This document shows, piece by piece, positions 33,568 through 46,394 of a stretch of DNA of 64,000 nucleotides; position 1 is the first letter of the stretch; each line of letters begins with the position of its first letter. The notes beneath the pieces were generated by a model. That model saw only the letters and a program-made list of their open reading frames with translations, made no database searches and was not told the origin of the DNA. This stretch comes from Hypoxylon rubiginosum (taxonomy: Eukaryota > Ascomycota > Sordariomycetes > Xylariales > Hypoxylaceae), in the NCBI GenBank assembly GCA_902806565.1, contig CADCXA010000006.1, positions 248,001-312,000 of the forward strand. Direction: 5' to 3'. The translations under genes and the position numbers were made by a program.

Positions 33568-36103
33568 ATGTCCCGTCTACGATCAGATACGAACGGGACG
33601 ATAATGGAGACGTCTAGAAGACCGAGTCTATGGAATGGTAGTTTACGACGGGATCATTTTCGTTTGGATGATCTACCGCCCGATGGGACTCAACAGGGTC
33701 AGCAGTATACTCACTATTCTTCGTCAAAGTCGGGACCCTCTACTAGGTCGAGATCCTTTGCATGGCCTTTCCATGGCCGCAACACTTCGGAAGCACTATC
33801 GACGACAAGATCGAGCCATTTTACATTTCGAACCTGGCAGCCGCAGACTTTCTTTCGCCCTCACGATGACACAGCGAGTATTGATAGGAGCATCGTTCCG
33901 GACTATGTTGTTAATTTCATACGGGGAGAGACGCCGGAGACCTTAGCAAGGAGAAAGGAGCGGAAGAAATGGGGCCAGCACGGCGTCGAGGTCACGCCGC
34001 GTCGAGAAACATTTGCGTCACATCCTATCGAATTTGGCCATTATTACTCTTCCAGTTCAGACCTCACTGAGGATCTTAATGCGGATAGCAATTGGAGTCG
34101 GCGAAGCGGTCTACGGAGACACATTACCGGATGGCGAGGCGGAGTGATATTCAACTCCTTAATATCCTTTATAATCTTGCTCGTCGGAATAATTTGCTTA
34201 ATATTGGTAATCACCAAGACAAAATTACTCTCCGGGGAGTCGGCCATATTTTCGGGTGACTGCGGCACGGCTCAGCACATCAACATGGGCATCCACGTTG
34301 TCATCAACGTTTTTGGTGTTGCACTCCTCTCCGGCGCAAATTATGTCTTCCAAGTCCTCTCGAGCCCGACCAGGCGGGAGGTAGTTGTGGCACATGAAAA
34401 CAAGCATTGGCTCGATATTGGTATACCGTCGCTGCGTAACTTTGCGCACATCTCGGGGTTTAGGACTACCATTGCAGCCATTATCTTGTTGAGTGCGGTC
34501 GCCACTCAAGTAATGTAAGGACGATACGATGCTCAGGGGTCGAACTCATACACTGACCACAAACAGATATAATGCGGTAATCTTCACTACTCAAAACATA
34601 ATCAACTACGACGTAGTATTCGTCACACAATCGTTTCTCGACCACGCTCCTTTCAATAACAATCCGAAGACCAACGACGGCGGTCTCTCCGATTCCGACT
34701 TAACCAACCTTCAAGACGCCGCCAGCCAAGCCGGCGTGTTTACTAACATGACTTCAACTATTTGCCTACAAGAATTTTCCGGCGTCTTTCAACCTTCGTT
34801 TGACGCTGTTTTACTTATCACAGACTCGGTATCGACTACCTCTTCCCTCATCCAGGCCAGCAAGTCCGGCACTTCACTCGCTACTTTCACTTCAAACAAC
34901 GACGACATTACAGCCCCGGACGGCTCACTCGTCCAGTACTGCCTCGCGCGGCCCAGCGCGCCACAGACCTGCAGCGTCAACCTCAGCGGTTCCATATTAG
35001 GGATCGCCGTGCTGCTCAACCTCGCCACCGTCATCAGCATGGCCATTATCCTCGCGAGGTCTACTTTCGAACCCCTCGCCACCCTCGGCGACGCCATCCG
35101 TTCGTTCCTCCGCAATCCGGACCCGACGACGGCCGACGCCTGCCTCCTCACCAAATCCGACGTCAAACGCGGCAACTGGCCCTTTGCCGAGGCGCAGTTC
35201 TTCGTCCCGAAAAACCACTACTGGTTCCAGACGCCGTCGCTGCCCCGCTGGGCGCTCACGGCCTCCTCCTGGCTAGCAATCAGCGTCCCGACCGCGGCCG
35301 CCCTCGGGTTCCTGACTCGCTGGAACCTACCCGTCGCCAAGGCCCTGACGCCCTTCGGCGTCACCACGCCCCTCCTCACCTTCCTCCCGCCCTCCTCCTC
35401 CTCCCCCTTCGGTACGGCGCCCATGGCGCTCCTCGCCGCGCTCCCGCAGCTCCTCCTCGCCGTCCTGTACTTCGTCGTCAACGCCCACCTCACGACCTAC
35501 TTCCTCTCCCACGAGTTCTCCCGCTTCGCCCTCGGCCCCCGCCCCCTGCGCGTCTCGTCCAACCCGGCCGGCGAGCAGGCCACGAGCCTGTACCTCACGC
35601 TCCCGCGCCCCGTCTCCTGGTCCCTCCTCCTCTGGTTCGCCGCCGCCGGATTCACCCTCAGCCAGGCCGTATTCCCCGGCGTCGTCGCCTTCTCCTCTCC
35701 TCCTCCCTCTTCCGCCGGCCCGCCACGCCCGGACGTCGTAGCCACCTCCTTCAGCACGCAGGCGCTACTGGCGCTTCTCGCGCTCCTCGTGGCCCTCGCC
35801 GTCGGCGTCCTGGGCCTCGGGGCCCGCCGCGCCGCCGCCGCGTCGCTGGCTAGCGGCGAGGGCAAGGGAAACCCGCTCGTTCTCCGCGGCGGCTCGTGCA
35901 GCGCCGTCGTCAGCGCCAGGTGCCACCACCACCACGATAACCGCGCCCAGACGCAGGACGGACGAGGAGGCGACGACCGTGACTTGTGGCTGCGCTCCGT
36001 CGCCTGGGGCGTCGTCTCCGAGGGCCAGGGCATGCGTCCGGGCCGGTGCGGGTTCTCGGCGGGGAGTGTGGGGTGCGTGGACGCCGGGAGGAATTACGTA
36101 TAA
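33568..36103 (+). CDS. DUF6536 family multi-pass membrane protein
   Basis: The exons are 33568-34514 and 34567-36103. The 52-nt intron (34515-34566, GTAAGG...AACAG) joins ATQV to IYNAVIFTTQN in frame and gives 827 residues. The first in-frame ATG is 33568. About 185 N-terminal residues are Ser/Arg-rich and likely cytosolic. The DUF6536 core begins at GWRGGVIFN (about 188). It has a membrane helix at about 196-215, the GANYVFQVLSSPTR and WLDIGIPS signatures, and another helix leading to the splice site. Four or more further helices follow, including the conserved stretch RVSSNPAGEQATSLYLTLPR. Function is unknown; the family is common in ascomycetes. The last 500 codons are markedly GC-rich compared with the first exon. 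Confidence 0.9.
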
Positions 36104-37278
36104 GGAGGCCCGGCGGTCTTTTTTTAATATACTTACCTACCTAGGTACCTACCGTTACTACTACCAACCTAACCTACTCGCTATATACCACGGACCTTAC
36201 GGGAAAATCTTTTTGTTTTTATATCTTGGATAGTATGGATACCCCATTACCGCGTGCACAGAAGCGTGTTTTTTTTTTCTTCTTTTCTTCTCCTATTTCG
36301 AATCGGGGCCGGATAGTTTTTATTTTTCCTCTTTGGGGGACTCGGGTTCGACACATTGCGAGGCGTTTGCTTGATGCATTCTACGAAGAAAGCACGTAAG
36401 AGCAGGTACGCTGCAGGGAAGGGAAGGGAAGGGGGGGTTGAGGGTAGGGCTGCAGCAGGCTAGCGGGTAAGGGGACGAGCAAGGACGAACAGATCACAGA
36501 TAGCATACCTACTAGGACAATCCGGCATGAGACCTGATGTGCGGTTGCGGGTGAGAGGGAAAGGGTGAAGCCGAGATTGATTCTCGACGGGCAGGGAAAC
36601 TTGCTTTTACGGCACGTCATTCTTGTTCATAAGATACTTAAAATACCCAATTTCGAGAGAATATATATTGGAAGGCCAGCGTTGTGTGATATTGCATCAA
36701 CCATTCCGTCTATTTTGTGTCATTTATCTTTACATGTTCCTCGCTTTCCACTCTCCTTACGTCGCTATATTGCCAAGTCGCTACTTGTTTGAGTAACCGA
36801 ACCCCCCCGACTCACGGCGCATGGTCAAAATGTAGGACTCCCGTACGCCGAGTCCGGCCGTCTCGTACCACCAAAAGTTCAACGCCGGAGATGCCTCCGA
36901 ATACAGTTTCGCTGATGATTCGACCTGCTAAGACTTTGTTCGTGGTGCAAACATGTGAAATGCATTCGCTGTTGCGATATCTCCTCCCCGGCTTGAAATT
37001 TGATAACTACTACCACAACCACCACCGCTATGATACCATATACTGTCTCTCCTTTCCTCGATCCTTGAAAAAACCAAAAAGAAAATGTTTGACGCTTATA
37101 CTCCTGCGATACCTTTACATATGTATGAATACTCCACGCGGCCGTGGCCATGCAATAAACGCCTTATGCTAGCGTGCTAGCTTTAAAAAAAAGAATGCGC
37201 GTAAAATACATAAGGATACAGTATTAACAATAACCCCTGGTTTGTCAGCGTCTGCGTATGGATATACTCCGATATGGG
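36104..37278. other. Intergenic between converging genes
   Basis: This holds the 3' flanks of the DUF6536 gene (plus) and the LRR gene (minus). A palindromic TACCTACCTAGGTACCTACC is at 36134-36153. Homopolymer T and G runs lie near 36271 and 36432. Short open frames have no support. Confidence 0.5.
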
Positions 37279-40200
37279 TTAGTCGTCTGCGACGGCGTCT
37301 TCGTCGTCGATGATGGCACTTTCTTGCTGAACCACTGGTTTCGTCGTCTCCGTCGTTGCCACCTGCACGTTTGCTCTCGCCTTCTCCTGCGCCTCGACGA
37401 AGCTCTCCCAATAAGCCGGATCTTCGTCGCGGAGCCTCTTGACGATCTCCTCCCTGTGCTTCTGGAAGGCGCAGACGGGGCCCAACTCTTTGATGTCCTT
37501 CTGGACCGGCTCGTCCTTTTCGAATAGCTCGTCCATCAAGCCCACGATCAGCTTGATGTGGTCGGGGTCGTTTCGGATCTCTTCGGACCCGGTGAGGAGG
37601 TCAAAGTGCTCCTGCTTGATAAGGCCGCGGCGGAACCTGTGACCCACGCGCAAAGCGCGGCCTTCTTCCTCGGCCAGAGCCTTGGACGTGTGCGAGATGA
37701 TCGAGTTGGATCGGGATCGAGATGCCGGTGAGCGGACCTCGGTTTCTATGTCTTCCGTGTCCGACAATAAGCCAGCATCTGCTTCGAGGGACGAAATAGA
37801 GGCACTGAGTTCTGGCTCGGCAGCGGGTGGGGTATCCGGTACTATGGCTTCCAGCTCCCGAGTTTCTGGGAACTCGTCCTCAAACCGCTTTATGATACCC
37901 TCGATCGTCTGATCAAGGAAAACAAGGCGATCTGGAGCATGTTTAGCAAATTTACATCATAAAGCAAAGGTAAATCGAGAAACTTACGGTAATTGTGGAT
38001 GTCCTCGTTCGAAGATGCTTTGGCCATGGCCAAGGCGGGCTGGAGCCGTGCACGGATCTTTCGTGCGCTAAGAAGCAAATATCTGGACATATCTTTGACT
38101 TTGCCAGGAGGCAGGTGGGCTCTGGGCATTGCCGTACCAGTTTCAAGGTCCCTCGTAAATTCGCCTGAGTGGCGCCTAGAGTCGTCTCCACGGTTCTTCA
38201 AGACGCAGGCCAGGGCCTTTACAACACCAGTACCACCAATGACGTAGTCCTCGTCGGGTGCCGGCTCGCTATCATCATCCTCGTCAACAAGAGGATAATC
38301 TTCTTCATGACCCACGAGGTGTCGAAGGACGTCCGGTAGCTTGTCGAGTTTCTGGCCGTCCTCACCGGTCGAGTCGCGAATGTCAGGTACCCCTTGCAAG
38401 TTTCTCATGCAATACACTACGACCCGGTTTGCTAACGCTTTCACAACCTCACCTGAATCTGCGCTAGGGTTGTCTATGTCGATCTTGACCAGCGCCGGTG
38501 ATACGCGAGCGGCAGCCAGTAGAGAAGCGTAGAGCGCGCATGCTTCTTCTTGTCCCTCCTCGGTTTTGGCATCAGCTAACTTGACAAGGTCTGCATTTTC
38601 AAGCAGATTGAGGTGTGCCAGAGTTTTCACTTCGGGTAGGATCTCGGCGAGAGAAATGGTGTGCTCTGAAGATAATGAAACATCAGCCAGATGTAACCTC
38701 CTTAAGCTATCCATTTGGGGTAGATATCTAGTAAGCAGATGTTAGTAAGCTTGAATCCTGAGATGACTATTTAAAACTTACTTGCGAAGCAACCCAATGG
38801 CGCTGGGCTCCGATTCGAATAGCGCGCGATTGTGCGACAGGTCGAGGAACTTGAAGCTGCGAAGCTTCACTAGCTTGGGGAATAGTTTACAGAGTGAAGC
38901 AGGCTTGAGATTACAGTTAGCCAAGCTGAGAGCCCATAACTCGTCTGTTTCACCGAAAGCCGCGGCAATTTCTGGCAGATTCTCTCTGAGATCATTCCCA
39001 CCGAGGTCGAGTCCTTCACATTTCGCATCTCGCAGATATCTCGCAACGTGCTGAACACCTTGTGCATCCAGGTTGTTGTTTGCCAGCCCAAGTCTTGTCA
39101 CTCCTGACTTGAGAACTCCATCGATGACAGCTCCGAGTTGATCTGTAGTCAACCCGACCGAGCCAATATTGAGAAGCTCCAATTCAGGACCGGCCAAACG
39201 TTCTGCGATGGACTTGGAAAGAAGCAAGGATAAGTCAACAGGAGCTGGGGCATGATGATTCCCGAGATTATGGAGGTGATGGCTAATAGGCGTCTTTACA
39301 GGCTCTACCGGTGCAGGGAAAGGTAGGTTCGACAGATCGAGGTACTTGATGGTACGGCACATATGTATGAAAAGACAGATATGTTTCCAGCCTTCAGCGC
39401 CGATCTTGCTGTTATTCTTAAGGACAAGCCTCTCAACGACACCACCTTGCTGCGTCAAATCTGCTGGTTGAGTAACGATTTTTCGTTGCCTCGAGTTCAT
39501 CTTTCGAGCTGCGAGCAGCCCAGCAAGAATCACGCGAACGCCCTCGTCAGTCAGCCCGCAGTCCTCGAGTATGACTTCTCTGACAGGTACAACGGCCAGA
39601 AAGTCTCCTAGAGTGACCAAGTCCGGTAGCGACATGAAATAACCGGTGAGGTCCAACTTGTCTACAACACCCTTAGTGCTTGACCCGATAGTTTTTGGAA
39701 GCTGAAGGGTGATCTTGGTGAGAATGTCCGTCTCTCGTAGTTGGCAACATCGTCGGTATATTCTACCGGGGTTCGTCGTTGGCAACGACTGCGTCTTCGG
39801 CGAGTCTGTCGGTATCGGAAGGTCTTCTGTTGAGCTATCGGTGTCTAGATGCAGTTCCATGGGAATGGCTCCTTTCTCGAGAGCCTCTTTCCGCTTTTGC
39901 TCCTTCTTAGCCTTCCGTTCCGCCTCGCTCTTCTTCTTCTTCTCTTTTTTCCGCGTCGTCTCCTTTTCTCTTACCGGCTCCTCTTCTCCTGTCGCGTCGT
40001 TCCCTTTCGGGTTCTCCTTTGCTACCTCGGTACCTTCCTTCTCTGGTTCCTTAGGCAGGATTTCCCCGGTAGCTTTTACGACTCCCTCGGCTTCCTTCTG
40101 TGCCTCCAGCGCCTTTGGGTTCTTCAACGCTTCGCCTTCGCTTTTCTCGGACATCTTTCGTTTCTGAGTTTTGTCGACAGGCTTCGTGCACTCTGGCTCC

Positions 40201-41040
40201 TCATCGACGTATCTGGGCATAGGTGCGATCTCGACGTCGACACAAAAGGCGACTCGGCGCAGCTTTGCCTGGCAGAGTTCGTTTACTCGACATCGTTCTC
40301 TATGTTTGTCAACATTGAGAACTTTTCGCTCCACAAGTCCATGGCTAGTCCTGGTCCCCGGAACAATTGAGCCGTTCGAAGATGATAGGCGGCGAAACAC
40401 CCCCAGCAACCCTGGCTGGTTCGTTCTCGGGGGCGCGGGGATATATGGAGCGTCACCGCTCTGGCGCGATCCATGCTGCAGCACGGCGTTCTTATTTGGC
40501 GATATCTTAGGCAAGGGAGCTACGTCATCTGTGTCGGACTCCGACGTGGGAGCTGGAGGAGTAGCGTGTCCATTTGCGGGTGACGTGGAGAATTTCGACG
40601 ATATATTAGAAAACCACGAGCCTCTCCTTTGCGGCGGTGTGCCAATCTGACCTGGCGAACCCTCGACCGATTGACTTCTCGTCCTTCCCTGGCGTTGAGA
40701 TGTAGGCTTAACAGGGGCGGGTGACTCGGTGGACGGGGCGGATTGGAGAGCGGGAGATGCGCCATTGGTATTGGTCGGGGTCGCAGGTTTTGGCGAACCG
40801 TTCGAGGCAGGAGTGTCTTGAGGCTGGTTGGACGACGAATTCCAGTTGGTACTATGTTTGTTCCAATTATCTGTATATCGAGGTAAACCGTTAGTCCGAG
40901 GCCTCTTACATGGACAGGTGGATTGGGTCGACGACCAAGAGAGAACAAGACTGCAAAAGAATAGGGTGATCTTCCAATGCTAGAAGCTAAACAGTACCTT
41001 TCCCGTGTGTCATCCAACTCACATCCATAAGGGGCTCCAT
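37279..41040 (-). CDS. Mhp1-like leucine-rich-repeat protein with RVxF motif
   Basis: There are four exons (minus strand): 41040-40998, 40870-38782, 38727-37988 and 37931-37279. The introns of 127, 54 and 56 nt all keep the frame, giving 1,174 residues. A Ser/Pro/Thr-rich N-terminus is followed by GVFRRLSSS (about 171-179), RRVAFCVDVEI (219-229), a highly basic KKEKKKKSEAERKAKK segment (about 322-337), and RNI-type leucine-rich repeats from about residue 415 to 800. The C-terminal part is helical and acidic. The arrangement matches fungal proteins annotated as cell-wall biogenesis protein Mhp1. The LRR start (IYRRCCQLRE, then KLDLTG, ILEDCGLTDEG, KIGAEGWKH) also resembles animal PPP1R37, a protein phosphatase 1 regulator. 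RVAF at 220-223 fits the RVxF PP1-docking consensus. A PP1 role is inference. Confidence 0.85.
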
Positions 41041-43809
41041 CTTACGCGTTGCTCCCTTTGCGCTATTCCCTCGGTTGGTATCGCTGGTCGACCTACTTCG
41101 CGTGCAGCGTACCTTGAAAATATATACCCTTTCTAAAATCAGGACACTGTTGTATTTAAAACCATACGGGGAGTATCGTATGTGATGCCTTGCGTCGTGG
41201 TGGCGGACGGAGCGGGTCTTGGGGTAAGTGCGCTCACAAGGAAGGGCGTTGGAATGGGCAAGTTGGAATGCCGGACAATTCGAGCTCGCAAGGTCAAGGC
41301 CGCAAGGTCAAAGAAATGATAGATGGATGGGCTGGGGTCCCATAGATATTGCCAACAGCCAGCCAGCTAGCTAGGGCTGCTAGGTATATACAGTATGTAT
41401 GAGCTGATCAGGCAAGGGTCACTTCCGAATCGCTTGGCTATTTTCGAATAATTCGGATACTTGGTGTTGCTGGTTGGATCGATAGCGAACTTCTTGGGTG
41501 CTTAGGTGTGGCCCAGTTCTGGATCCAGAAAATCCAGACTAAGACGACGTAGCGAGGTGTAGCGAGGTATGCAATAGGTATAGAAATGGCTAGAGCTCGA
41601 ATACAGTGGGGGGTTGAAGATGCTTGTACAGGTTGACCATTCCCGAGGGGAGTGATGCAATAATTTAACAAGATATTGTCTTGGTACCGAACCTGAACCG
41701 TGGTCTACCTAAGCAGCTAAGCAGCTAAGCAGCTAAGGGTGAGGAGCAAGCGAATATGAGAAGCCGTTAAATGGGTGATGACTAAAGGATGAGAGCTTCG
41801 AGGGTTACAAATTAGAATAAAAATAAAAATAAAAAGGGCGAACAGGAAAAAGAACAAAAAAGAAATCAACAGATTGGCATTAGCAGTTTGCAGAAATTTC
41901 AGCAGCAATGGCAGCCTCGAGTCGTTGCTACACTAGAGTAGTACGTAGATCTGTATATAAAGATTTATCTTGCCCCCTTCAAAGTTGAAGTTGATTGGAA
42001 TGCAACATTGCACTACCAAGCTGAGATGAGGTGGGCAGTTCCAGTCTATTTCGTGATTTCTACGAGGCACTAAAACCAACGGACTTCAGCGCCTGCTCAG
42101 GCGGATCCTCCAGTAAAAAAAGGGTCATTGTCAGGCTAGGGGGTGCAGGAGACATATATATAGTGGGGATATAGCCATGTATCCAACCACCCAAGTATTA
42201 TGTGATAGATACCTATGCGGTCATACGCTCTCATAAGCCAGTGGGACACCTCCAGGGCTATCATTCTCCAATGTCCAATGCGCCGTGGCAGCGTGGCCGC
42301 TATTCTAGCCTGCTATAGCCTACCTACCTAGGTAGCTTAACTGTGCTAATCCCTTGATAGGATAGCGTAGTACCTGAAGAGGTAAAGACGTCACATGTCT
42401 CCTCTCAGCTATTACGCAAAGCGACTAAGAGGGACGATGGACGATGGACGAGGGGAAAGAGAGGAGGAGGGGAACGGGAGGGGCAAAACGAGAAAGAAAA
42501 ACCATACCGTACCTACGAAAAAGACAAAAATGCCTGAATGCGTACAATCACCCGCATACAATCCGATGTCATTGGATCAAAAGGCAAATTCAATGCTATC
42601 ATGCCCTGCAAGCCCCCATCAGTCAAGTTCAAGTCGAACCAGTTGAATTAGCATGAATCCATCAGCTGACCGGTATCTGCCGAACCTATCAATTGATCTG
42701 CGCACAGAATGACAGGATTGCTTCGACCTCATTCGCGTCTACGAAAAACGATAGGAGGAGAAAAGATAACTCACTCACCGTTCACAATTGATTAATCAGC
42801 TCCCTCCCGGCAAGTTGATTGATTCGAAATACTATCATCAAAACGCAATCCAACATATGTATGCAAACCTAGGTACACAAGGCGCATATTTATAATTACC
42901 AATGCCTCCATGGCCCATTGCCACGATTGGTGTTGGTTAGTCTGGCCTCATGGACCCTTCCAGACTTCTTTTCCTCCTCCAACGATCCCCAGCGCCACCG
43001 CCAACAGGCCCGTACGCTCATATAGGTATTCAGCTTGGTCAGGTCGCACAAGTCGATATATGTTTGTACCCAAGGTTACCGTATCTAGGTACCTAATGTA
43101 CGTGATATTCGAGCTGTAGATACTACCAGATCTATCCGTCGCCACGATGTATGATATGATAAGAAAACACCCGACGATTAGGAGCAGGTCAAGATGGTTT
43201 TCGCCAAATTACCTGCATACCACATACCTACATCTAACAGCTTCATATACGCCCGACAAGCGTTTAAATATGTTTGTCATATGCAAAGAGCATTTGAGGC
43301 TGCATATAATTATGACGGCACACGGGTTCGTACGTAATAATGCAGTGCCCTCGTCTGGGATCCGTCGCACGTGTTACTGTAGTACCTCCACCCCTTGCCT
43401 TAATATATCTAGTGTCCGTCTACACTTGGGCAATATGCAGTGCCAACTCAAGTTTACTCACATGTGGTTATGGGGTCTGAATGCGATGCAACTGCGCAGT
43501 GGCAGAGTGGCTGCGGCCAGACCTGCTTCCAAAGACAAAGACCAAGTCTCGGGAGAAAAAAACGAGAATATGGAAGTTGTGTTCGCCGGCGGTATCCGCT
43601 CACCAGCTCCGGGACCCGAGTACTCGAGACCTGATAGACTCGCTAAAGGAAAACGTACGAGATCTTAGAAAGACCTTATAGGGAACCAATATGATTTTTC
43701 GAAGGCTATTGCGATAATTCAAATTAATCAACTAAGAGCTTATAGAGACAAGAAAATAGAATTGTGACACCCCCTTAAAAAGAAGGGATGGAGAAAAAAG
43801 GAAAACGAT
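41041..43809. other. Intergenic region, 2.8 kb
   Basis: The left end is the promoter side of the LRR gene. The rest holds an 8-bp tandem at 41709-41737, palindromic motifs at 42321-42337, 42867-42876 and 43082-43094, and short open frames without domains. Nothing coding is supported. Confidence 0.5.
41709..41737. repeat. (CTAAGCAG) tandem, 3.6 copies
   Basis: Three perfect CTAAGCAG units are followed by CTAAG. This is a simple short tandem in intergenic DNA. Confidence 0.85.
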
Positions 43810-43882
43810 GGTCCCAGAGAGGGTCGAACTCTCGACTTTCGCATTATTAGTACGACACTCTAACCAACTGAGTTATGGGACC
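43810..43882 (-). tRNA. tRNA-Ile (anticodon AAU)
   Basis: Read on the minus strand, the acceptor GGTCCCA pairs fully with TGGGACC. The D arm is ACTC AGTTGGTTA GAGT. The anticodon stem TCGTA pairs with TGCGA around the loop CTAATAA, giving anticodon AAT (inosine-modified in the mature tRNA). The T arm is GAGAG TTCGACC CTCTC. There are 73 bases with no intron. A T-run at about 43795-43800 lies just downstream on the minus strand and can serve as terminator. Confidence 0.96.
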
Positions 43883-44882
43883 TTTGGATCGTCCATCAGT
43901 GGGATGACTGTAGCGATAAGGTCTGTTATAATTATCTATTTTTATTATGCTCCATGTGCCGAATGCGTTACCCTTAGTAACCCCTTTAAAATTATGCTGT
44001 ATGCGGTATACGTCTTTCCCAATAACAACATCCTGTTGATAACTTATTTATCTATAAAGCAATCAAGAAACGACATCAGGCGCAAGTCCGCAAAGGATTG
44101 CTGACTCAAGTCTCGTCTTGTCGAACCGAGCCATGGACAGTTGGGTTAGGGGGATCGTAATTGGTAACGTAAGCAGCCGTAGGATTATTTCGCCGTCGCG
44201 TAGTTCACCTCTATATTCACCTCCTCTGATTTCATGACGGAAACCCCTTTCTTGAAGTCGAACCTAGCACCCAAAATAGGTATTATATATTTATTTGGAG
44301 CCCTAATAAGCATAGGGCATAGCATACTCAAGGCTGTCCGGAATTCGCCTATATCCCGCCTCCGTGTGTCCGTCTTCAGTGGGCTAGCGATAACTACATC
44401 CTATGCCTACTTATTCATTGTGCCTTGAATGTAGAGCTTCCCAAACTTCGTAAGGGAAACACGGGATTGGCCTTAACTTGGATAGCTGCCACGGGATTTC
44501 GATCGCATGAAAACTTCTCCACAGAAGTATAACGGCATGCGGATTTAAGCCCTACACATCGTGATCCATTGTGTCGCCTCGCCCGGTGAGTTATAGCAAT
44601 GTCGATGTCCCGACGGTGAGACAACAAGCCGTCGTCGTGTCGGCCAAGAGCTCGGCGGTCTCGATTTTGATGATTCTACCTGGTAGTCTGGTCGGGAAAG
44701 CTGTGCAATGAATTAGGCCGCGTGTATATATAAAGACAACGATATCTGACTTCGTAATCTTGTGGCGGGTATGATGTCCTACAGACACTTACACAGCGCA
44801 ACTATATCGTGGTTGGAATAGCTATTCCTACTTTCGGGGCTCCTTAGAACGACAGCTATCCAAGGACAATACCTCTCGAGCC
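43883..44882. other. Intergenic, no supported gene
   Basis: One kilobase lies between tRNA-Ile and the EthD pseudogene. Only short open frames lacking domains were seen. Confidence 0.5.
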
Positions 44883-45631
44883 ATGTCGACCACTACCCAC
44901 GACGCAGGAGCCTCGCTAGGCTGACTGCTACGGGTGGCACTCCAGGTCTACGGGAGCCATAGGAACAAGCCGGAGGACAACGAGGCCTTCTCGCGCGGGT
45001 ATCTCGCCGAGGTGGCCGAAATACACGCGCGTAACATCATGGAAATGTATCAGCAGGTATAAGAGAACCACGATTTTCCACACAAAGGTTACTTATAATG
45101 AACTAACAAGTCTTCAAAGGTCTTCACCCTGGCCCCTTACCGCGCCGCCCTGGGCGAAATGAACCGACGAGGCAACCGAGGCTGGGTCATCGACGTGAGT
45201 TCCCCCTCCCTTTATCCTCACCCTCATCCTCATCACTAGGTACACCCACCCCAAGATCTCCAACGCTTCCCCTCGATGCCTAGGACCACGACACCACGAT
45301 CGAGTTCTACTTCCGCAGCTTCGCGGAGCTGGAAAAAAGGGTCCCGCAAGGACCCGGCCTTCCAGGCGCAGCAGGCGGGCGAGGGCCCCCATACGTCAAC
45401 CTACCTGGTGTACACGGTGGGCGACGCTGGGCTAGGTCGACAAGTACGTCGACGGCGGGCAGGTCGTGAACCTCGAGGGCGGCAGGTCGACGTACACGCC
45501 CTGGTCCGAGCTGCGGGACCTGTCGACTGCGTATCCGGCCCAGGCTGGGGCCGAGACTCGGCGAGCTGATCGTCTTCGAGGATGGTGTTTTGCTAAGAAA
45601 GGAGGGCTGGTTTACCGGTGTCTCCTCTTGA
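44883..45631 (+). pseudogene. EthD-domain protein, disabled
   Basis: The remains can be followed through all exons. The ATG at 44883 leads to an in-frame TGA at 44922-44924. The same frame continues with VALQVYGSHRNKPED, AEIHARNIMEMYQQ, an intact-looking intron (45057-45119, ACTAAC branch), VFTLAPYRAALGEMNRRGNR, a second intron (45195-45283), and DHDTTIEFYFRSFAELEK. The coding sense then jumps frame at least three times: DPAFQAQQAGEGP, YVDGGQVVNLEGG with WSELRDLSTAYPAQ, and LGELIVFEDGVLLRKEGW ending at TGA 45629-45631. EthD proteins are small dimeric alpha/beta-barrel proteins; many in fungi have unknown substrates. Frameshifts lie in or near homopolymer runs (A at about 45331, C at about 45386), so assembly errors could explain some, but the TGA and the later shifts argue for real decay. 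Confidence 0.82.
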
Positions 45632-46394
45632 GCTGGACGTCAAAGTTAAACCGTTTACTATTACTGACAGCTCATGGTTTATTAACTCAAACATAAATAC
45701 AAATCTACCTAAATTATCCACGGCAAGATTTTATGAAGTTCTCTATTTTTCCAAAGCGCCATCTATGTCATAGCCAAAGATAGGTCATAGCCTACGAGGT
45801 ACCTGGTGAGCTAGGACGGATAGCATTTAGGTACTATAAATGGGATCTTCGAATACCTAATCACATCTAGCAAGATACATCGCACTAAGAAGCCTGCGCA
45901 GTTGTTCATTTCGGAGCTCCGTGAATCCGGAGCTGACGCATTGGGGCAGTGAACACAAGGCGATTTTCCCGCGGTCCGTCCAAATTAATAAATACACTAG
46001 CAAGTAGGATTATCTCTGAGCGCCCGTTGAAATGATTTGCTAGTAGCTTTGTACGACCACTTGATCTATTTGCGCCCGAGCCTCTTAGCATCAAGAACTT
46101 GGGTGACGACTAAGACGTATCTTTGATATGCAGTGACCTTACCCTCCTGTCCTAGTTAGGCTATTGAATTCGCTTACGTTCTTGACTACGGTGATATAGT
46201 ACCGTGTGTTTAGCTTTCTCCAAGAAGCCACAGCCATAGATATTCACGGGCAAACTTCATTAAAAACAGTGACGGTGCATAAACTTCATTAATTCATTTA
46301 ATGACCTATCAAATGAGCCATTCCTATAAACTCCGATGCCTGAAGACTACCGTAAATGCGGAATGTCGTTTTACCCCTTTCCCAAGCCAGCCGC
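45632..46394. other. Intergenic, no supported gene
   Basis: This is AT-leaning intergenic sequence ending in the 3' flank of the ribosomal protein L5 gene. No feature was identified. Confidence 0.5.

Noticed and set aside
42395..42656. Overlapping plus frames of 83 and 70 codons
   Set aside because: They are low-complexity Arg/Glu/Gly-rich products of a purine-rich tract.
43480..43560. Possible tRNA from a GCAGTGGCAGAGTGG D-arm-like string
   Set aside because: No acceptor, anticodon or T arm can be folded around it.
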